Of a stretch of 64,000 nucleotides of DNA, positions 38,065 to 46,694 are shown piece after piece. Position 1 is the stretch's first letter. Each line of letters starts with the position of its first letter. Source of the DNA: Propionimicrobium sp. PCR01-08-3 (GTDB lineage: Bacteria; Actinomycetota; Actinomycetes; Propionibacteriales; Propionibacteriaceae); assembly GCF_030286045.1 (NCBI RefSeq), contig NZ_CP127390.1:62001-126000 (forward strand), written 5' to 3'. A model generated the notes under the pieces. The model ran no database searches and had not been told where the DNA came from. It worked only from the letters and a program-made list of their open reading frames with translations. A program made the translations under genes and the position numbers.

Positions 38065-38066
38065 CG

Positions 38067-39002
38067 TCAGTACCGGGGGCGCCGAGATCTCTGGTTGCGC
38101 GACATGATCGCTATGCCTGCCAGGCAAATCAGGCACAACAATCGGGCAATGTTCTGCAGCTGATCCTCATAGAAATAGCCGAGATACCAGAAAAGGCTGA
38201 CGACCAAGGTCAGCGAACCGCAGATGGTGACCAGTATGCGTCCGGGCACTTTCTTGATCGCTGCGATGACGCCGGAACAGATGATCGCGAACGGCGCGAG
38301 CCAGCCCCACAGCATGCCTGTGATGAGCAATCCGATGACCCAACTCAGCGCTTGGGAATTGGGTCGCGATTGCTGCCGGCCGTTGTATCCGCCCTGGTAA
38401 TAGGACGAATATGAACCGGTTGCATAGGGGTTTGCCGGATAAGGCGAGGGGCCTGCCGCATAGGGATTGGCCGGATAAGGTGACGGACCGGTCGGATACT
38501 GTGCCGCGGGCATCGCTCGCCCGGGCTGAGGCATGCCCGGGGCAGGCGGGAAGCCGGGCTGTCCCGTCGGCTGACCAGGTGCAGGCCACGACTGGGTTCC
38601 GCCCGCGGGAGCGCCGTTCGGCGGCGGCAACGCGCTCAACTCTTGCGAGTCCAACTCGCCGCCGCTGTCTTCGTCCCAGGATTCGGCCAACGCACTGGAG
38701 GTCGTGCTGGCCGGCACCGGCTGGGTCGGGTCCCAGGTGTTCACCGACTCGTCGGGCGGGGCTTCGAGGAGGGGCTGATGGGGATCACGTCGTTCGGACG
38801 GGGCGGGCGCGATCTGATCGAGCGGACGCGCCTGCCCGTCCGGAGGAGCGAAGTCTTGAGGGGGAGCGGCCGGGCCCGGCGTCGCATCATGAACAGGCTC
38901 GGAACCCGAGAGCGGGGGAGCAACAGGACTGGCGAATCCGAACGGCCGGGTGGCCGGAGCATCCTCGGTGCTCGCCAAGTAACTCGCGCTCGCCTGTGTC
39001 AT
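38067..39002 (-). CDS. Membrane protein with proline-rich repeat N-terminus
   Basis: The 311-residue protein has about 215 residues of Pro/Gly/Ala/Gln-rich sequence, including two copies of GPSPYPANPYA near residues 175-200, followed by three or four hydrophobic helices (LSWVIGLLITGMLWGWLAPF; GRILVTICGSLTLVVSLFWY; LLCLICLAGIAIM) and a basic tail. The layout resembles DUF4190-type and other actinobacterial envelope proteins with disordered cytoplasmic tails. Function unknown. Confidence 0.7.
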   Translation of the reverse strand: MTQASASYLASTEDAPATRPFGFASPVAPPLSGSEPVHDATPGPAAPPQDFAPPDGQARPLDQIAPAPSERRDPHQPLLEAPPDESVNTWDPTQPVPASTTSSALAESWDEDSGGELDSQELSALPPPNGAPAGGTQSWPAPGQPTGQPGFPPAPGMPQPGRAMPAAQYPTGPSPYPANPYAAGPSPYPANPYATGSYSSYYQGGYNGRQQSRPNSQALSWVIGLLITGMLWGWLAPFAIICSGVIAAIKKVPGRILVTICGSLTLVVSLFWYLGYFYEDQLQNIARLLCLICLAGIAIMSRNQRSRRPRY

Positions 39003-39153
39003 GGCGTCCAGTGTAGGCGGCGGCCGAGTCGGCGGAAGTAGGTGCGTCCGGGTATCCTTTGAGGCGTACGGGTATCCCCACCCGTTCCATTTACTACGAG
39101 ACGACGTTCGTGTTCACTGGTACCGGTAAATACGAACGAAGAGAGAGGTTGCG

Positions 39154-39537
39154 GTGCCCAGCGGCAAAGTGCGTTTTTACGACGCAGATAAGGGTTTCGG
39201 CTTCATCGCCAAAGACGGCGGTGGCGATGTGTACGTGCGCGCCGACGCCCTGCCCCAGGGAGTTGCTGCACTGAAAGCCGGGCAGAAAGTCGAGTTCGGC
39301 ATCATTCAGGGACGCAAGGGTGAGCAGGCGCTGTCGGTGCAGCCCGTCGAGTTGCCGCCATCGCTGTCGAAGGCTGCCCGCAAGAAGCCCGAGCAACTCG
39401 CGGTGATGTTCGAAGACCTGATCAAGGTGCTCGATACCCTCGGCAACGGTTACCGCCGTGGCCGCTACCCCAATGCACAACAGTCGGCCAAGGTTGCAGG
39501 TATGCTGCGGGCCGTCGCGGACGAGCTGGAGTTATGA
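39154..39537 (+). CDS. Cold shock protein with C-terminal extension
   Basis: The 127-residue protein begins with GTG at 39154. Residues 1-65 are a cold-shock domain with KVRFYDADKGFGFIAKDGG (RNP-1 type) and VYVRADALPQG (RNP-2 type region). A 60-residue helical extension follows, as in actinobacterial CspB-like proteins next to DUF3027. It binds single-stranded RNA or DNA. Its stop overlaps the DUF3027 start (ATGA), so the two are co-translated. Confidence 0.9.
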   Translation: MPSGKVRFYDADKGFGFIAKDGGGDVYVRADALPQGVAALKAGQKVEFGIIQGRKGEQALSVQPVELPPSLSKAARKKPEQLAVMFEDLIKVLDTLGNGYRRGRYPNAQQSAKVAGMLRAVADELEL

Positions 39538-40298
39538 GCGAAGTCGATCAGATAATTGCGGATTCCGTCGAACTCGCACGTCAGGCGGCCGTCGAGACGG
39601 CCGGTGACTTCGGGGTGGGCGGCTACCTCGGCAGCAAGGTCGAGGATGGCGCCAGGCAGGCGACCCACCTGTTCGACTGCCCGCATCCGGCCTACCACGG
39701 ATGGCACTGGGCGGTCACGATGACCCGTGCCTCGCGCGCCCGCTATGCCACGGTCAATGAGGTGGTGCTGCTGCCGAGCGACGAGTCGTTGCTGGCGCCT
39801 GCGTGGGTTCCGTGGTCGCAGCGGCTGATGCCCGGTGACGTGAAGCCGGGCACCTTGCTGCCCACTCCCGACAACGATCCCCGGCTGGAGCCCGGATACG
39901 GCGGCGGTGAGTTGGCTGCCGACACCGATCCCGCCGAGTGGGCGCAGACCCGCGCCGTCGTGACCGAACTGGGACTCGGACGCGAACGCGTGCTGTCGCC
40001 ATTGGGGCGCCAAGAGGCCGCCGAACGGTGGCTGGCCTCCGATTCCGGACCGGACAGCTCGTCGGCCAAGCAGGCGCCCGGCGAATGCGTGACTTGTGGG
40101 TACTTCGTCCGGTTGGGCGGTGCGCTGGGCGGCATCTTCGGCGCCTGCGCCAACGAGTACTCGCCCTACGACGCCCGGGTGGTTTCGGTCGACCACGGCT
40201 GCGGCGGTCACTCCGATATCGTCGCGGACGAACGGGTTGCCCGGTTGCCGGAGCCGGTGTACGACACGATCAGTGTCGATGATTCCCTGTTCGACTGA
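39534..40298 (+). CDS. DUF3027 protein
   Basis: The 254-residue protein matches the actinobacterial DUF3027 family: HLFDCPHPAYHGWHWAVTMT, TVNEVVLLPSDESLLAPAWV, PWSQRLMPGDVKPGTLLP, and a C-terminal CVTCGYFVRLGGALGGIFGA, ANEYSPYDARVVSVDHGCGG with four cysteines that could bind metal. It is always found near a cold shock gene in this phylum, as here. Function unknown; expression is coupled to the cold shock gene. Confidence 0.9.
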   Translation: MSEVDQIIADSVELARQAAVETAGDFGVGGYLGSKVEDGARQATHLFDCPHPAYHGWHWAVTMTRASRARYATVNEVVLLPSDESLLAPAWVPWSQRLMPGDVKPGTLLPTPDNDPRLEPGYGGGELAADTDPAEWAQTRAVVTELGLGRERVLSPLGRQEAAERWLASDSGPDSSSAKQAPGECVTCGYFVRLGGALGGIFGACANEYSPYDARVVSVDHGCGGHSDIVADERVARLPEPVYDTISVDDSLFD

Positions 40299-40301
40299 GG
40301 C

Positions 40302-40610
40302 TCAAGCAGTAGGTGCGGCGATGCCGCGGGCGGCGTCCTTGGTTCGTTTGTTGCGTCGCCAGGCGCAATAGCCGGCGGCGACGACCCCGATCCCGACACC
40401 ACACAAGCCGACCGCGAACCACCAGTCCGGCACCGCCCAGGTGCTTCGTCCGGCATAGAGGACGACCAGGCCGAGCACAAAAACCAAGGTGCCGATCGAG
40501 AAGACCCGCACGCCGTCATCGTGGATCGGCTCCACGGGAGCCTGCTTCAGCAGCCGCTCGGGTGAGCGGATAGCAGACTTCGGGCTTGTTACGGACGGGT
40601 TATCGCTCAT
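40302..40610 (-). CDS. DUF2530 membrane protein
   Basis: The 102-residue protein has a hydrophilic N-terminus of about 30 residues and two transmembrane helices (VFSIGTLVFVLGLVVLYAG and WWFAVGLCGVGIGVVAAGYC) with RRNKRTKD at the end, the pattern of DUF2530. It is convergent with DUF3027 and only three bases from it, and divergent from the purine permease gene. Confidence 0.85.
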   Translation of the reverse strand: MSDNPSVTSPKSAIRSPERLLKQAPVEPIHDDGVRVFSIGTLVFVLGLVVLYAGRSTWAVPDWWFAVGLCGVGIGVVAAGYCAWRRNKRTKDAARGIAAPTA

Positions 40611-40655
40611 GGACTCAATATTAGAGAGTCATAGCGGGTGCCTAGCATTACTACC

Positions 40656-42191
40656 ATGACCTCCTCTTCGGCACAGGGTGCTGCGATCGCGGGTGGCGAT
40701 CAACAACAGTCGGGATTGGATCGTTGGTTCGAGATCACCAAGCGGGGTTCGTCGCTCCCGCGCGAAGTCCGTGGCGGCCTGGTGACGTTTTTCGCGATGG
40801 CCTACATTCTCGCTCTCAACCCCCTCATCATCGGCACCGCAACCGATAAGAACGGCAATCTCGTCTCGGGTGCGCCGAAATTCACCGACGCTGCCCAGAC
40901 CGTGGTTGATGCGGCCGCTGTGGGCCAGTCGATCGGCATGGTGGCGGCGGCCACCGCCTTGGTCGCAGGCGTGATGACCATCTTGATGGGAGTGGTCGGA
41001 CGCTTCCCGATCGGTATCGCCACCGGTCTCGGCCTGAACGCGATGCTCGCCTACGTGGTGGCCCCGCAAATGACCTGGCCGCAGGCGATGGGCCTGGTGG
41101 TCTGCGAAGGTGCCGTGGTCACGCTGCTGGTGCTGACCGGATTCCGCGAGGCCGTGTTTCGCGCTGTGCCGCCGAGCCTGCGCACCGCCATCAGCGTGGG
41201 CATCGGCTTGTTCATCACCCTGGTCGGGTTGGCGGACGCCGGCATCATCCGCCCGGGCAGCCCGCTGGTGGAACTCGGCGTGGGCGGTTCGCTGGTCGGC
41301 TGGCCGATCTTCGTTTTCGTCGTCACCTTCGTGCTGCTCGCGATCTTGCAGATGCGCAGAGTCCGCGGCGCCATGCTGTGGGCCATCTTCGGCGGCACAG
41401 TGCTGGCGGTGATCTTGGAAACCATCGCGAAGATCGGAGCGGTGGGCGAAGAGCACGCCACCGGTTGGGCGCTGAACGTGCCGGCCTTCCCCGGCTGGCA
41501 GGCATTCGCCAGCCCCGACCTGTCGCTGATCGGCAAGGTCGACATCATCGGCGGCTTCGCCCCTGACGGCAATGCCACGCTGGCGAGCGTGTTGACCGCT
41601 GCGCTGCTGGTCTTCAGCCTGCTGCTCGCGGACTTCTTCGACACGATGGGCACGGTCGTTGCGGTCGGCGCCGAAGGCGGCATCCTCAATAAGGACGGCG
41701 AGCCTCCGCATCTGCGCGAGATCCTGCTCATCGACTCCATCGCCGCGCTGGCCGGTGGCGCCTCCTCGGTCTCCAGCAACACCAGCTTCGTCGAATCCAC
41801 CGCCGGCGTCGCGGAGGGCGCACGAACCGGTTTCGCGTCGGTCATTACCGGAGTGGGATTCCTGGTGGCGTTGTTCATCACGCCGGTGGTCAACATGGTG
41901 CCATCCGAAGCAGTCGCTCCGGTGCTCGTCGTGGTCGGCTTCTTGATGATGACGCAGGTCACCGAGATCCCGTGGAACGACATGGAGATCGCTATCCCCG
42001 CGTTCGTCACGATCGCGTTCATGCCGTTCTCGTATTCGATCACCGTCGGCATCGGCGCGGGCTTCATCATGTACGTCGTGCTGAAGGTCTTCAACGGCAA
42101 GGCGGCCAAGGTACACGTGCTGATGTGGGTGGTGGCCGCACTGTTCCTGATCTATTTCATGCAGGGGCTGATCTCGGGGGCCGTCGCCTGA
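40656..42191 (+). CDS. NCS2-family purine (guanine/hypoxanthine/adenine) permease
   Basis: The 511-residue transporter belongs to the AzgA/PbuG branch: REVRGGLVTFFAMAYILALN, GRFPIGIATGLGLNAMLAYV, FFDTMGTVVAVGAEGGILNK and SSVSSNTSFVESTAGVAEGA. About 14 helices are predicted. It imports purine bases with protons. The start at 40656 has no ribosome site, and TAGCAT lies upstream at about -10, so a leaderless transcript is possible. Confidence 0.93.
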   Translation: MTSSSAQGAAIAGGDQQQSGLDRWFEITKRGSSLPREVRGGLVTFFAMAYILALNPLIIGTATDKNGNLVSGAPKFTDAAQTVVDAAAVGQSIGMVAAATALVAGVMTILMGVVGRFPIGIATGLGLNAMLAYVVAPQMTWPQAMGLVVCEGAVVTLLVLTGFREAVFRAVPPSLRTAISVGIGLFITLVGLADAGIIRPGSPLVELGVGGSLVGWPIFVFVVTFVLLAILQMRRVRGAMLWAIFGGTVLAVILETIAKIGAVGEEHATGWALNVPAFPGWQAFASPDLSLIGKVDIIGGFAPDGNATLASVLTAALLVFSLLLADFFDTMGTVVAVGAEGGILNKDGEPPHLREILLIDSIAALAGGASSVSSNTSFVESTAGVAEGARTGFASVITGVGFLVALFITPVVNMVPSEAVAPVLVVVGFLMMTQVTEIPWNDMEIAIPAFVTIAFMPFSYSITVGIGAGFIMYVVLKVFNGKAAKVHVLMWVVAALFLIYFMQGLISGAVA

Positions 42192-42216
42192 CGGTTGATC
42201 GTGTAACGCGAGGGCG

Positions 42217-42873
42217 TCACGGCATCCAGCTCACCACGAGGTCTGGGGCCGGGCGCGCCTGTTCGGCGGCCTGCTGCGTCCAATCGTCGAAGCCGGCCAA
42301 GAAATCGCGGAACGGTTTCACGGACGCAGCAGTCTTGTCGTCCAAATTGGGAGCGATCTCGTCGAGCGCCTGCCGAGTGGCCAGCAGATGGGCGTGCTTG
42401 GCGTATCCCCAGCGTTGGCCGGGCATCGGACGCAGCGGTATCTGCGGCTCGTCCTGCAGGAGCTTCTCCAGGCCGAACTGGCTGGGCAGGCCGGCTGCTG
42501 CCAGGGCGAAATCGAGGTCCGACATGTCGCGTCCATCGACCTCGACATCAATGCAGCCCCAACTCAACTCGTCCAGCCAGGCCAAGACGATCTGCCACGC
42601 GTAGACCTGACGTTCCGGCGCGATGGCGCGAGCCTTCAGCAATGCTTCGACATCCGGTGGCGCCGGACGCTCAGGTACCTCGGGTCGTTCGATCGATTTC
42701 TTCATCGCGGGCCCGATGCGTCCGAGTAGGCGGGTGCGTTTGGTGGACTCATTCGCCGGTGCGGGAAACCGCCGGGCCGCGAGTTCGCGCAGCTGCGCCG
42801 CGAATCCGGGCTCGGCCCTGAAGATGTCGCGGAGCTCGGTAATGCCGATTGCATATTCTGACAACCGTCCCAT
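42217..42873 (-). CDS. Conserved hypothetical protein (possibly DUF7691-like)
   Basis: The 218-residue protein starts MGRLSEYAIGITELRDIFRA. It contains QIVLAWLDELSWGCIDVEVD and later FRDFLAGFDDWTQQAAE, mixed with charged residues, and has no membrane segment or signal peptide. The opening resembles DUF7691-type proteins from actinobacteria, but I hold that loosely. It lies convergent with the purine permease gene, 25 bases away. Confidence 0.6.
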   Translation of the reverse strand: MGRLSEYAIGITELRDIFRAEPGFAAQLRELAARRFPAPANESTKRTRLLGRIGPAMKKSIERPEVPERPAPPDVEALLKARAIAPERQVYAWQIVLAWLDELSWGCIDVEVDGRDMSDLDFALAAAGLPSQFGLEKLLQDEPQIPLRPMPGQRWGYAKHAHLLATRQALDEIAPNLDDKTAASVKPFRDFLAGFDDWTQQAAEQARPAPDLVVSWMP

Positions 42874-43032
42874 GACATGAGAGTAGTCGCACAACCATCG
42901 GCGGTGTGGTGAATACGGTTGGGCCCATCATCGATCCTGGCTGTCCCCACGAGGACGCTCGGCGCGGTCGGCTCGGCGGCACCGGCGGGCGTTGGCTAGA
43001 CTGTCGCGGGTATTCGAGTGACGGGAGCGCCG

Positions 43033-44073
43033 ATGGATAAGCGGGCGAGGTATCAGCGACCGCTGGCCTGCGCGGCAGCGTCCATTTTGATTTTCGGAAT
43101 GGCAGCACCCGCTGCGGCTGCTCCGGGCGACGCCATCACCCTCGCAGACCAGGCCTTGAGCGATTCAGGCGCGTTGGCGGCCGATCCGGCTCGCGGCGTC
43201 TACTGGACGGCGAGCGGTTCGGGAGCGGTACAGGCCATCAATGTCGACGGCTCGACCGCCGGCGAGGTGACCTACGCGGCTGATGCCGCCGGCGTCCAGG
43301 CTCTCGCATATTTCGACGGCCTGCTCTATGTCGGGGATATCGGTGGTAGCCGGTCCTCGGTCGAGATCTATCGCCTGGAAGCGCTGGATTACGGTACGGC
43401 AGCACCGCTCAGTCATTGGACGCTGCACTATCCGGATGGTGCCCATGATGCGATGACCATGATGGTCTCGCCGAAGGGCAATATCTGGATCGTCACGAAA
43501 GGCTCGCCCGGCGGTCTCTACTATGCCGAGGCTCCGGGCGCCGTCGGCGAGATCACCATGGAATACATGGCAGAGGCGCCGGAGTGGGTGACCGACGGTG
43601 TGTTCCTGGACGCCGAGACCGCCGTTTTGCGCACCTACAACAGCGTCCTCAGCTTTGACATGTTGAACTACGCAGTGACGGCCGCCGAGGCGGCTCCCGA
43701 GCAGCCGCAGGGTGAGTCCATCGCCATGTCATTGAACGCCAGCAGCGTGCTGCTGGGCAGCCGCGGGTCCGACCAGCTGGTCGAGGCTGCCGTGCCCAGC
43801 ACGATGAGCGATGTCGGCCAGGCTCCCTCGGCGCCGCCAGGGGCCGCAGAACCGACGACCAGCGCCCCCGAGGAGTCCTCGTCACCTGCTGAGAGCGAGT
43901 CCACCGAGGCATCCGCCGAACCCAGCGGCGAGGAAAGCGAGTTACCCAAGCCGACCAGAAGCCGGGGTACCATGACGGCGGTTGGCATTGCCGCGCTGGT
44001 CTCGGTTGCTGCGGGGGCCATCGCGTACCTGACGAGCAAGACCCAATCGAAGAAATACCGCAAGCGGCACTGA
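43033..44073 (+). CDS. Exported, membrane-anchored beta-propeller-like protein
   Basis: The 346-residue protein starts at ATG 43033 behind CGGGAG. It has a signal peptide ending AAPAAAAPG, then a repeat-like beta domain (DPARGVYWTASGSGAVQAIN; AYFDGLLYVGDIGGSRSSVE; SPKGNIWIVTKGSPGGLYYA), an acidic Ser/Pro/Glu linker from about 255, and a C-terminal helix (AVGIAALVSVAAGAIAYLTS) with a basic tail. This topology displays the domain on the outer face of the membrane. Function unknown. Confidence 0.75.
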   Translation: MDKRARYQRPLACAAASILIFGMAAPAAAAPGDAITLADQALSDSGALAADPARGVYWTASGSGAVQAINVDGSTAGEVTYAADAAGVQALAYFDGLLYVGDIGGSRSSVEIYRLEALDYGTAAPLSHWTLHYPDGAHDAMTMMVSPKGNIWIVTKGSPGGLYYAEAPGAVGEITMEYMAEAPEWVTDGVFLDAETAVLRTYNSVLSFDMLNYAVTAAEAAPEQPQGESIAMSLNASSVLLGSRGSDQLVEAAVPSTMSDVGQAPSAPPGAAEPTTSAPEESSSPAESESTEASAEPSGEESELPKPTRSRGTMTAVGIAALVSVAAGAIAYLTSKTQSKKYRKRH

Positions 44074-44352
44074 GGCCGGCTGCCGAGGTGCCGGCGGGCC
44101 GACGTTCGCCGTAGGTCGCTCGCAATTGGGATGTTTGCGTTTGCCGGATTATTTCAGCCATCGGAGCCCGGCAGTTTTGCTGGATCGCCGGGGCGGCCAC
44201 CGAACCGCCGGCATTTTCTGGGCGTTGGCGTGCCGATGCGGGTAGACGGAATCGGCTGGAAGCAGGAATATAGTTCTGCTCTAAATGGTTGACCTGAGCG
44301 TTCCGTGTCGAGTGTTCAGCGCGCCCGTGCCTGGCCCGGCGGATAGACAAAG
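44074..44352. other. Intergenic region before the dtxR operators
   Basis: No gene is supported here. The first 30 bases can form a short GCCGGC-based hairpin that may end the upstream transcript. The remainder is ordinary sequence of lower coding bias leading into the dtxR promoter region. Confidence 0.5.
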
Positions 44353-44397
44353 TTAGGTCACGCTAAGCGTGTCAGTCGGTTAGGCTTTCAGCTAACC
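44353..44397 (+). promoter_or_regulatory. Candidate iron-box operators upstream of dtxR
   Basis: TTAGGTCACGCTAA (44353-44366) resembles a DtxR/IdeR box (TTAGGTTAGSCTAACCTAA). GGTTAG-N8-CTAACC (44378-44397) is a perfect inverted repeat with the same TTAG/CTAA ends. The second ends one base before the ribosome site AGGAGGG, so binding would block transcription or translation of dtxR itself. Confidence 0.55.
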
Positions 44398-44408
44398 AGG
44401 AGGGCCCA

Positions 44409-45101
44409 ATGAACGATCTGATCGATACCCCCGAGATGTATTTGCGCACCATTCTTGAGTTGCACGAGGAGGGGATCGAGCCGCTACGTGCGCGGATTGT
44501 CGAGCGGCTGCATCAGTCGGGTCCGACCGTGAGCCAGACCGTGGCCCGGCTGGAGCGCGACGGATTACTCACCGTACAGGACAACCGCCGTCTCGAACTG
44601 AGCGAGGTCGGCTGGGAGCGGGCCCGCAAGGTGATGCGCAAGCACCGTCTCGCCGAGCGGATGCTGTCGGACATCATCGGCCTCGATTACACGATCGTCC
44701 ACGAAGAAGCCTGCAAGCTGGAGCACGTCATCGGAGATGCCATCGAAGAGCGTCTGACGGAGCTGCTGAACTCTCCGCAGGAGTCACCTTATGGATGCCC
44801 GATTCCGTCGCTCACCGGCGAGCTTCATCCTGAGTCCTTCCGAAATGGAGTGGTCGCGCTGGCCGATGTGGTCACCGGTGAGGTTCAGAGCTTCGAGCTG
44901 GTCAGATTGAGCGAGTTCGTGCAGGCCGACGAGGACGCTCTCACCGGCCTGAATGACGTGGGAGTCGTGCCCGGGGTGACGATATCTGCCGTAGAAGTTG
45001 GGTCGGGAGTGGAGATCCGCGGCACCGAGGGCCGCGTGCGAGTCGACCGTTCCATCACCGGTGGCATGTGGGTGGACGCCAAGTCGGCCGGCAAGAGTTG
45101 A
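44409..45101 (+). CDS. dtxR: Iron-dependent regulator, DtxR/IdeR family
   Basis: The 230-residue regulator has an N-terminal winged helix (LHQSGPTVSQTVARLERDGL), a dimerisation/metal domain and a C-terminal SH3-like domain (VVTGEVQSFELVRLSEF onward). All metal ligands align with DtxR numbering without gaps: Met10, Cys102, Glu105 and His106 of the primary site and His79, Glu83 and His98 of the ancillary site. Cys102 separates it from MntR. With Fe(II) it should repress iron uptake genes. An autoregulatory site lies directly upstream. Confidence 0.93.
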   Translation: MNDLIDTPEMYLRTILELHEEGIEPLRARIVERLHQSGPTVSQTVARLERDGLLTVQDNRRLELSEVGWERARKVMRKHRLAERMLSDIIGLDYTIVHEEACKLEHVIGDAIEERLTELLNSPQESPYGCPIPSLTGELHPESFRNGVVALADVVTGEVQSFELVRLSEFVQADEDALTGLNDVGVVPGVTISAVEVGSGVEIRGTEGRVRVDRSITGGMWVDAKSAGKS

Positions 45102-45114
45102 ATGAGGGCATAGG

Positions 45115-45190
45115 GAAAGCGGCTGTCGCTCGAGAGGCCGAAGCCGTCTACCCACCCCCAGGAGACAAATCATCGGCGACAACCGCTTTC
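45115..45190 (-). ncRNA. Candidate structured small RNA
   Basis: On the minus strand GAAAGCGGTTGTCG (45190-45177) pairs with CGACAGCCGCTTTC (45128-45115) over 14 base pairs with one G-U wobble; on the plus strand that wobble becomes an A-C mismatch. Inside, GGC-TTCG-GCC forms a classic stable UUCG tetraloop hairpin, and GTCT/AGAC closes a G-rich loop, giving a three-way junction of 76 bases. The element sits between the convergent end of dtxR and a tRNA gene. I match it to no known RNA family. Confidence 0.45.
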
Positions 45191-45474
45191 GTAAAGTAAC
45201 AATAGACGATCGCGGCCCGAATGCAAGGTCTGGGGAAAAGTTGCCGGAGATTAGTTGATCTTGTTGTTCTCGGTGCCACGGGTGCGCTGCGGATCAAGCC
45301 ATGCGGTGCTTACGAGCGAAGCCGAGATGCCTGATCTGAGGATGGGCACGAAGGCCGGAAGCTTGGTCCGGTGCGGCGGGTGGGTCTAGGCTTACCCAGG
45401 ATCCATTGATGGACCACGCGATAGTCGTGGGCCCGTGGATCGGGCGGCAGATCTGAGCGGGATTGGCTCAGCTT

Positions 45475-45550
45475 GGCCTCATAGCTCAGGGGATAGAGCA
45501 GTGGTTTCCTAAACCATGTGTCGCAGGTTCGAATCCTGCTGGGGCCGCCA
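45475..45550 (+). tRNA. tRNA-Arg(CCT)
   Basis: The acceptor stem GGCCTCA pairs with TGGGGCC. The D arm (GCTCAGGGGATAGAGC), anticodon loop TTCCTAA (anticodon CCT, reading AGG) and T arm (GCAGGTTCGAATCCTGC) are complete. The discriminator G is followed by an encoded CCA at 45548-45550. Confidence 0.96.
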
Positions 45551-45726
45551 TCGTGTGATCTATTCGCGCCAAAAGGCGTAACTGCTCCGTCGTGCGGACC
45601 GTCGCTATCTGATGCGGCATCGTAAGCCGCGAAGCGGGTGCCGATCTGGTCAACTGTCCATTATCTATGCGGGTTGTCGGTGGCCCGCGGTTGAATGGAG
45701 ATGTTGACAGCAACAGGAGGTTGTTT

Positions 45727-46278
45727 ATGAAGGTCGGAATCATCGTTGGATCAATCCGCGAGGGGCGCAGAGGTCTCGGGGTTGGCAAGTGGGTGCTGGA
45801 GCGGGCATCCGAGCGCCGCGAAGCCGAATTCGAACTCATCGATCTGAAGGAGTTCGATGTGCCGCTGCTGACTTCGCGCACGCTGCCGTCGGTCGCGAAC
45901 AAGCAGTACGGCTCGGAGAACGTGCGGCGTTGGAGCGCGGCGATCGATGCCTGCGATGCCTATATCTTTGTGACGCCCGAGTACAACCATGGGCTGCCGG
46001 GCGCATTCAAAAACGCCGTCGACACGCTCGGTCCCGAGTGGACGGGCAAGCCCGTAGGGTTCGTCTCTTACGGTTCGGTGGAGGGCATCCGTGCCGCCGA
46101 ACAGTGGCGCCAGGTCGTCGTGAACTTCTCCATGGTCGACGTGCGGGCACAGGTCTCGCTGTCGAATTTCACCGAGTTCGCGGACGACGGGACGCCGACG
46201 CCGCGTCCACAGCGTGAAATCGACCTGAAGGCACTGCTCGATCAGCTGCTTGACGCGGCCAGGAGGGCTGCTCGCTAG
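45727..46278 (+). CDS. NADPH-dependent FMN reductase family protein
   Basis: The 183-residue flavodoxin-fold protein starts MKVGIIVGSIREGRRGLGVG behind AGGAGG. The flavin-binding blocks are PEYNHGLPGAFKNAVDTLGP and VGFVSYGSVEGIRAAEQWRQ. Members reduce FMN or quinones with NADPH in the cytoplasm and often protect against oxidative stress. The gene follows tRNA-Arg and precedes two unrelated small genes. Confidence 0.92.
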   Translation: MKVGIIVGSIREGRRGLGVGKWVLERASERREAEFELIDLKEFDVPLLTSRTLPSVANKQYGSENVRRWSAAIDACDAYIFVTPEYNHGLPGAFKNAVDTLGPEWTGKPVGFVSYGSVEGIRAAEQWRQVVVNFSMVDVRAQVSLSNFTEFADDGTPTPRPQREIDLKALLDQLLDAARRAAR

Positions 46279-46312
46279 CCGGAGGCGAGCAGGACCAGGG
46301 TAAATTGCAGCT

Positions 46313-46690
46313 ATGAGCGGGGCACAGTTGGGGCGAATGGTCGCTCGATCATTGACCGACCACGATGTCTTCGCCTTTGGTGAGGCCGGGGCTGAACTCG
46401 ATGATCCGGCCGAGATTACTGTCGCTCTGATGGCCGCCGGATGGGGACGCGAGAAGGTCGCGGCTGTGCGCCGAGACGCGCTGGCAGCTGACCGCCCGTG
46501 GCCGTTCATGGTTTCTGCGGCCGAACGAGGCGGTATCGGGGCCGCACAATTGCTGGCCGCGAGCAGGCTGGTGGCCGAACACCTCGGGGTGGGGGCTGAG
46601 GTACGGCTGCGAGACGCGTCCATGCCGCTCAGCCCGCATGATCGGGCACTGCTCAATGAGCGTCCTCCGCACCACGGAAATGTGGGGTGA
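46313..46690 (+). CDS. Conserved hypothetical protein
   Basis: The 125-residue soluble protein starts MSGAQLGRMVARSLTDHDVF and has alternating helices with Ala/Arg-rich character (ALMAAGWGREKVAAVRRDAL; AAQLLAASRLVAEHLGVGAE). There is no signal peptide, membrane segment or known motif. The codon bias is that of a real gene, and the stop lies four bases before a GTG start of the next gene, which suggests one transcript. Confidence 0.55.
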   Translation: MSGAQLGRMVARSLTDHDVFAFGEAGAELDDPAEITVALMAAGWGREKVAAVRRDALAADRPWPFMVSAAERGGIGAAQLLAASRLVAEHLGVGAEVRLRDASMPLSPHDRALLNERPPHHGNVG

Positions 46691-46694
46691 CCAG

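Noticed and set aside
40629..42116. A 495-codon open frame on the minus strand opposite the purine permease gene
   Set aside because: It mirrors the permease codons, is full of His, Asp and Gln, has no homology pattern and no ribosome site; it is a GC-rich shadow.
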